From: an uncultured Clostridia bacterium
GTDB taxonomy: Bacteria > Bacillota > Clostridia > Oscillospirales > Ruminococcaceae
Assembly: GCA_947625455.1 (NCBI GenBank)
Contig: CANQOJ010000084.1
Location: 1-9,381, forward strand
DNA length: 9,381 nt
Direction of reading: 5' to 3'
Shown here piece by piece: positions 7,166 to 9,381 of the stretch; the first letter of the stretch is position 1, and each line of letters begins with the position of its first letter. The position numbers were made by a program, and so were the translations under genes. Under the pieces are notes generated by a model. It saw only the letters and a program-made list of their open reading frames with translations. It searched no databases and was not told the origin of the DNA.

Positions 7166-7888
7166 ATGAACAATCTTGGGCTTGCGGTTGAAGCGGAGAA
7201 ATTGCTGACAAAGGCTGACGGTGCGGTTGTCAGAAGAAAAAATATTGCGGGGATAAGGGTGACGGACGTTATTTTAGAGGAAAATGCGGCGAAGAGAATA
7301 GGAAGGCTTAAAGGGCGGTATATAACGCTTGAGGGGGAGAGGGATTTGCCGCAGATGTCGCTGATTTTTGAAAAGGCATTAAAAGAGTTCATAGGCGAAA
7401 AGAAGCGGATATTTATAGCAGGTCTTGGAAATCCCGCTATAACGCACGACAGCCTCGGCGCTGCCGTCATAAAAGGCATAATTCCGCATAAAGGTCATGT
7501 TTCGGCAATAGAAACGGACGTTGCGGCAAGGACGGGAGTTGACACGGCAAGGCTTGTGCGCGGCGCGGCAAGGGAGATGCGTGCACAGTGTGTTATAGCG
7601 ATAGACGCGCTTGCCTGTGAAAATCCTCGGAGAATAGGTAAAACCGTTCAGCTTAGCGACACGGGATTTGTTCTTGCGTCGGGAGTCGGAGAAAATGCAG
7701 GCGAAATATCGGAGAGGTTTCTGGGAGTGCCGACTATTGCGGTGGGCGTGCCGACAATGACTAAGCTGTCGTCGGTGTGCAAAAAGTTCGGCGGAAATTA
7801 CCTCGTCACTGCTTCTGATATAGACATTATTATAAATGAATGGAGTGCGGTAATTTCGCAAGGGGTGAACACAGTATACAATGGATAG
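7166..7888 (+). CDS. gpr: Germination protease GPR, compact form
   Basis: GPR degrades small acid-soluble spore proteins during germination. The match is carried by FIAGLGNPAITHDSLGAAVI (83-102), SAIETDVAARTGVDTA (113-128), CVIAIDALACEN (142-153), SDTGFVLASGVGENAGEISE (164-183) and VPTIAVGVPT (188-197). Asp95 and Asp147 correspond, by my alignment from memory, to Asp127 and Asp193 of Bacillus megaterium GPR, proposed as the catalytic pair. At 240 residues it is clearly shorter than the Bacillus enzyme (about 370). LAVEA, which in Bacillus lies just after the propeptide, begins at residue 6 here, and an in-frame TGA at 7148 excludes an upstream start, so the zymogen propeptide is missing or minimal. 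The SD AAAAGGAG is strong. The last residues, TVYNG, and the stop are encoded by the repeat element at 7869-8064. The upstream 175 bp is AT-rich; I could not pick a convincing forespore sigma-G promoter. Confidence 0.93.
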   Translation: MNNLGLAVEAEKLLTKADGAVVRRKNIAGIRVTDVILEENAAKRIGRLKGRYITLEGERDLPQMSLIFEKALKEFIGEKKRIFIAGLGNPAITHDSLGAAVIKGIIPHKGHVSAIETDVAARTGVDTARLVRGAAREMRAQCVIAIDALACENPRRIGKTVQLSDTGFVLASGVGENAGEISERFLGVPTIAVGVPTMTKLSSVCKKFGGNYLVTASDIDIIINEWSAVISQGVNTVYNG

Positions 7889-8064
7889 TGGAAAGTATAC
7901 AGTTGTGGAATCCGCTTCGCGGATAATGTTTAGATTGTTTTGGGATTAAACGAGCGTGAGCAAACGGCAGGTTACGCTCTTAATAATCTTAAAACAATCT
8001 GATAATGTCCGCGTCAGCGGACACATACTACTGTACACTTTACATTGTACACTGTATACTGGGC
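7869..8064. repeat. Heptad-armed palindromic element, copy 3 (complete)
   Basis: This copy of about 196 bp has all parts. The left arm, 7869-7903, is five 7-bp units (including ATACAAT and ATACAGT). Hairpin A is ATCCGC 7910-7915 with GCGGAT 7919-7924. The main stem joins 7932-7947 to 7985-8000 (16 bp, two G-U). The central hairpin joins 7952-7959 to 7972-7979. Hairpin B is TGTCCGC 8006-8012 with GCGGACA 8017-8023. The right arm, 8030-8064, is five inverse units. It overlaps the last 20 nt of gpr and ends about 128 bp before the S10-operon promoter. The folded RNA could also end gpr transcription. Confidence 0.87.
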
Positions 8065-8191
8065 GATACTGCGCGCTTTCGCTTTGTCGAAAACTCACAA
8101 AAATTAGTCGGTTTGTGAAATATGCACAAAAATTGCGCAAAATCGCGCCGAAATTTCTCTGTTAAAATTTGCGAAAATTTTATCTAAACCC

Positions 8192-8220
8192 TTGAAAATA
8201 AAGGATAAATGTGTTAAAAT
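8192..8220 (+). promoter_or_regulatory. Sigma-A promoter of the S10 operon
   Basis: TTGAAA (8192-8197) and TAAAAT (8215-8220) are separated by exactly 17 bp, with start of transcription expected near 8227. The stretch between repeat copy 3 and this promoter (8065-8191) is AT-rich. It holds a 7-bp inverted repeat, TCACAAA 8094-8100 with TTTGTGA 8112-8118, and a TTGCGCAA palindrome at 8133-8140, but no gene. Confidence 0.8.
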
Positions 8221-8222
8221 AC

Positions 8223-8503
8223 TATTTGCGGTGTTGCGTAAACCCGCAAATAAGGCGATGAAACCGCAGATTGCACGCATGACGTGGGAACTGCGGCGGA
8301 GAAGTCCGGACGAGATTCGGGCGAAAAGTTGCTTTTCGTGTCAGGGCAAACGGTAATGTTAAAGTGTCTGCGCGGCAGATAACTAACCCCTGCCAAATAA
8401 ATTGCCCGCGGCTGTATCTGCATTTTAAGGCAGGAAACACACGGAAGAGTGGATTTTTCAAAATCAGCTTTCGCCGACATTCATACAGAAAGGTTGAAAA
8501 ATC
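8223..8503 (+). ncRNA. Structured leader RNA upstream of rpsJ, class unknown
   Basis: Between the promoter and rpsJ lie about 275 transcribed nt without a convincing ORF and with dense pairing. The stems are 8223-8231 with 8244-8252 (9 bp perfect), 8264-8269 with 8291-8296 (CCGCAG/CTGCGG, capped by CACG/CGTG), and GTCCGGA with TTCGGGC just downstream. Further stems are 8322-8328 with 8332-8338 (CGAAAAG/CTTTTCG) and 8344-8349 with 8402-8407 (GGGCAA/TTGCCC). Segments in 8366-8434 can pair in more than one way. No classical terminator with a U-run is present, so control of translation or a protein-binding site is more likely than attenuation. It could be an autoregulatory ribosomal-protein leader; I do not recognise a named riboswitch or leader consensus. 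Confidence 0.6.
8452..8503 (+). promoter_or_regulatory. Inverted repeat enclosing the rpsJ Shine-Dalgarno
   Basis: GATTTTTCAA (8452-8461) is perfectly complementary over 10 bp to TTGAAAAATC (8494-8503), which abuts the ATG at 8504. The SD GAAAGG (8488-8493) is held in the loop, directly against the stem. Formation would hide the spacer and probably block ribosome entry. Confidence 0.55.
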
Positions 8504-8812
8504 ATGGCATCTCAAAAGGTAAGAATTAAGGTCAAGGGTTATGAACACAGCGTTGTTGACGCTGCTGCGGCTAAGATCGTAGACGCTGCGAAGAGAAGCG
8601 GCGCGAGAGTTGCGGGGCCTATCCCGCTCCCTACGGACAAGCAAGTCATAACCATTCTGAGAGCGGTACACAAGGATAAGGATTCCCGCGAGCAGTTCGA
8701 ACAGAGAACTCACAAGCGCCTTATCGACGTTATCAGCCCGTCTCAGAAAACAATCGAGGCGCTCCAGAGCTTAGAGCTTCCCGCGGGCGTTGAGATTTCA
8801 ATGGACATTTAA
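8504..8812 (+). CDS. rpsJ: 30S ribosomal protein S10 (NusE)
   Basis: The complete 102-residue S10 starts MASQKVRIKVKGYEHSVVD and carries GARVAGPIPLPTDKQVITIL (33-52), REQFEQRTHKRLIDV (62-76) and the C-terminal LPAGVEISMDI, all standard for the family. S10 binds 16S rRNA in the head of the small subunit and, as NusE, joins the NusB antitermination complex. It is the first gene of the S10 operon here and follows its own promoter and a long leader; in many Firmicutes tuf/fusA lies just upstream, which is not the case here. rplC follows after an unusually long 173-nt gap. Confidence 0.98.
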   Translation: MASQKVRIKVKGYEHSVVDAAAAKIVDAAKRSGARVAGPIPLPTDKQVITILRAVHKDKDSREQFEQRTHKRLIDVISPSQKTIEALQSLELPAGVEISMDI

Positions 8813-8985
8813 AATCGGGGCAAGAAGTTTTTAACCCGACTTCCAAGCTTTGATTTTAAGTTATGTTGAGGAGCAAACCCGTTCCCCAACCGCTAACCGA
8901 GCGCCGATTATTATACGTTGCTAGGGCGCGAGGTCATGTTGAACGTTTATTGTTCAACCAATAACCGAAAAGGAGGATTTGGCTG
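8813..8985 (+). other. Structured rpsJ-rplC intergenic region
   Basis: This 173-nt gap has no ORF. It can form GTTG-type stem 8865-8871 with 8884-8890 (one mismatch), GCGCC 8901-8905 with GGCGC 8925-8929, and a perfect 7-bp hairpin 8938-8944 with 8952-8958 (GTTGAAC/GTTCAAC, 7-nt loop). That last hairpin ends 10 nt before AAAGGAGG (8969-8976), the rplC SD. TCGGG 8815-8819 can pair with CCCGA 8835-8839. I see no promoter or T-tract. It may be an internal leader for rplC and the genes after it. Confidence 0.45.
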
Positions 8986-9381
8986 ATGAAAAAGGCTATC
9001 ATCGGCAAGAAGATCGGCATGACGCAGATCTTCGACGAGGCAGGAAAGGTTGTTCCCGTTACCGTTATCGAGGCGGGCCCCTGCGTTGTTGTACAGAAGA
9101 AAACAACCGAAAATGACGGCTACGAGGCTGTTCAGCTCGGATTCGGCGACGTTTCCGCAAAGCACATAAACAAGCCGGAGCAAGGTCATTTCAAAAAGAA
9201 CGACGTTGCGTTCAAGAAAACCCTCAAAGAGTTCCGCTTTGAAGATACGTCCGCACTCAATACGGGCGACATAATCAAAGCTGACGTTTTCGCAGAGGGC
9301 GACATTATTGACGTTGTCGGCACGTCTAAGGGCAAGGGCTTCACGGGCGCTATCAAGCGTTACAATCAGCACAGACTGAAA
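8986..9381 (+). CDS. rplC: 50S ribosomal protein L3, 5' part (cut by window end)
   Basis: The first 132 residues are present of a family that is about 210 long. MKKAIIGKKIGMTQIFDEAGKVVPVTVIEAGPC at the start and GTSKGKGFTGAIKRYN (112-127) near the window edge are diagnostic of L3, which binds 23S rRNA near the peptidyl transferase centre and nucleates large-subunit assembly. A strong SD, AAAGGAGG, lies about 9 nt upstream of the ATG. It is the second gene of the S10 operon, and rplD, rplW and rplB would be expected beyond the window. Confidence 0.97.
   Translation, partial: MKKAIIGKKIGMTQIFDEAGKVVPVTVIEAGPCVVVQKKTTENDGYEAVQLGFGDVSAKHINKPEQGHFKKNDVAFKKTLKEFRFEDTSALNTGDIIKADVFAEGDIIDVVGTSKGKGFTGAIKRYNQHRLK

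Noticed and set aside
71..8064. CRISPR array as an explanation for the repeats
   Set aside because: Repeat units are 7 bp, contiguous and degenerate with no spacers, and the copies are kilobases apart in gene gaps.
8297..8490. Possible RNase P RNA, because GGAGAAGTCCGGAC (8297-8310) recalls conserved region I and ACAGAA occurs near 8485
   Set aside because: The core motif does not match (GAGAAGTCC instead of GGAAAGTCC), the other conserved regions are missing, the length is too short, and the 3' part overlaps the rpsJ initiation region.
8223..8503. Known metabolite riboswitches (TPP, FMN, cobalamin, SAM, c-di-GMP, fluoride, THF, guanidine) for the rpsJ leader
   Set aside because: I compared the conserved core sequences I know; none is present in full, and the downstream genes are ribosomal.
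8691..8705. CAGTTCGAACAGAG as a possible tRNA T-arm
   Set aside because: It lies inside rpsJ and no cloverleaf can be formed around it.
8214..8713. Minus-strand reading frames opposite the rpsJ leader and rpsJ
   Set aside because: They are antisense to a certain ribosomal gene and a structured leader, lack an SD, and show no recognisable motif.

Overview
The window reads as chromosome of a spore-forming, low-to-mid GC Firmicute of the Clostridia, probably an uncultured Oscillospiraceae/Ruminococcaceae-type gut bacterium. The reasons are a germination protease (gpr), a DacF-type carboxypeptidase, a CelC-like intracellular GH5 glucanase, a bacterial SUFU-domain protein and Firmicute-style Shine-Dalgarno sequences. 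The taxon is inferred; no rRNA is present.

Layout. (1) 1-263: two repeat elements, the second (71-263) ending about 16 bp before dacF. (2) dacF (+), then a second copy of the repeat (1434-1580) in the convergent gap. (3) A long minus-strand block, read right to left: FMN-binding split-barrel protein (6663-6166), short foldback element, TPR/SUFU protein (6070-4061), HD-domain protein (4058-3465), a 124-bp gap with another heptanucleotide repeat, GH5 glucanase (3340-2318), and an unrecognised protein (2308-1568). SUFU/HD and GH5/unknown are tightly spaced and look translationally coupled. (4) rpsT (-) with a strong promoter and a terminator, divergent from gpr (+). (5) A third repeat copy (7869-8064) that overwrites the end of gpr. 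(6) A strong promoter (8192-8220), a leader of about 275 nt with extensive potential secondary structure, rpsJ (S10), a 173-nt structured gap and rplC (L3, cut by the window edge): the start of the S10 ribosomal protein operon.

Most notable are three copies of one complex dispersed element. Its outer arms are inverted arrays of degenerate 7-bp units (consensus about RTACART). Inside these lie two small GC hairpins, then a long stem, then a variable centre. Stems are kept while loops and some paired bases change, which suggests selection on the fold. Two copies supply the stop codon and last residues of neighbouring genes, and the copies sit where familiar gene orders (gpr-spoIIP, dacF-spoIIA, tuf-rpsJ) appear broken.

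The second notable item is the leader upstream of rpsJ. It has a clear promoter, several strong hairpins, competing pairings and a 10-bp inverted repeat that ends directly against the rpsJ start codon. I do not recognise it as a named riboswitch or leader class.
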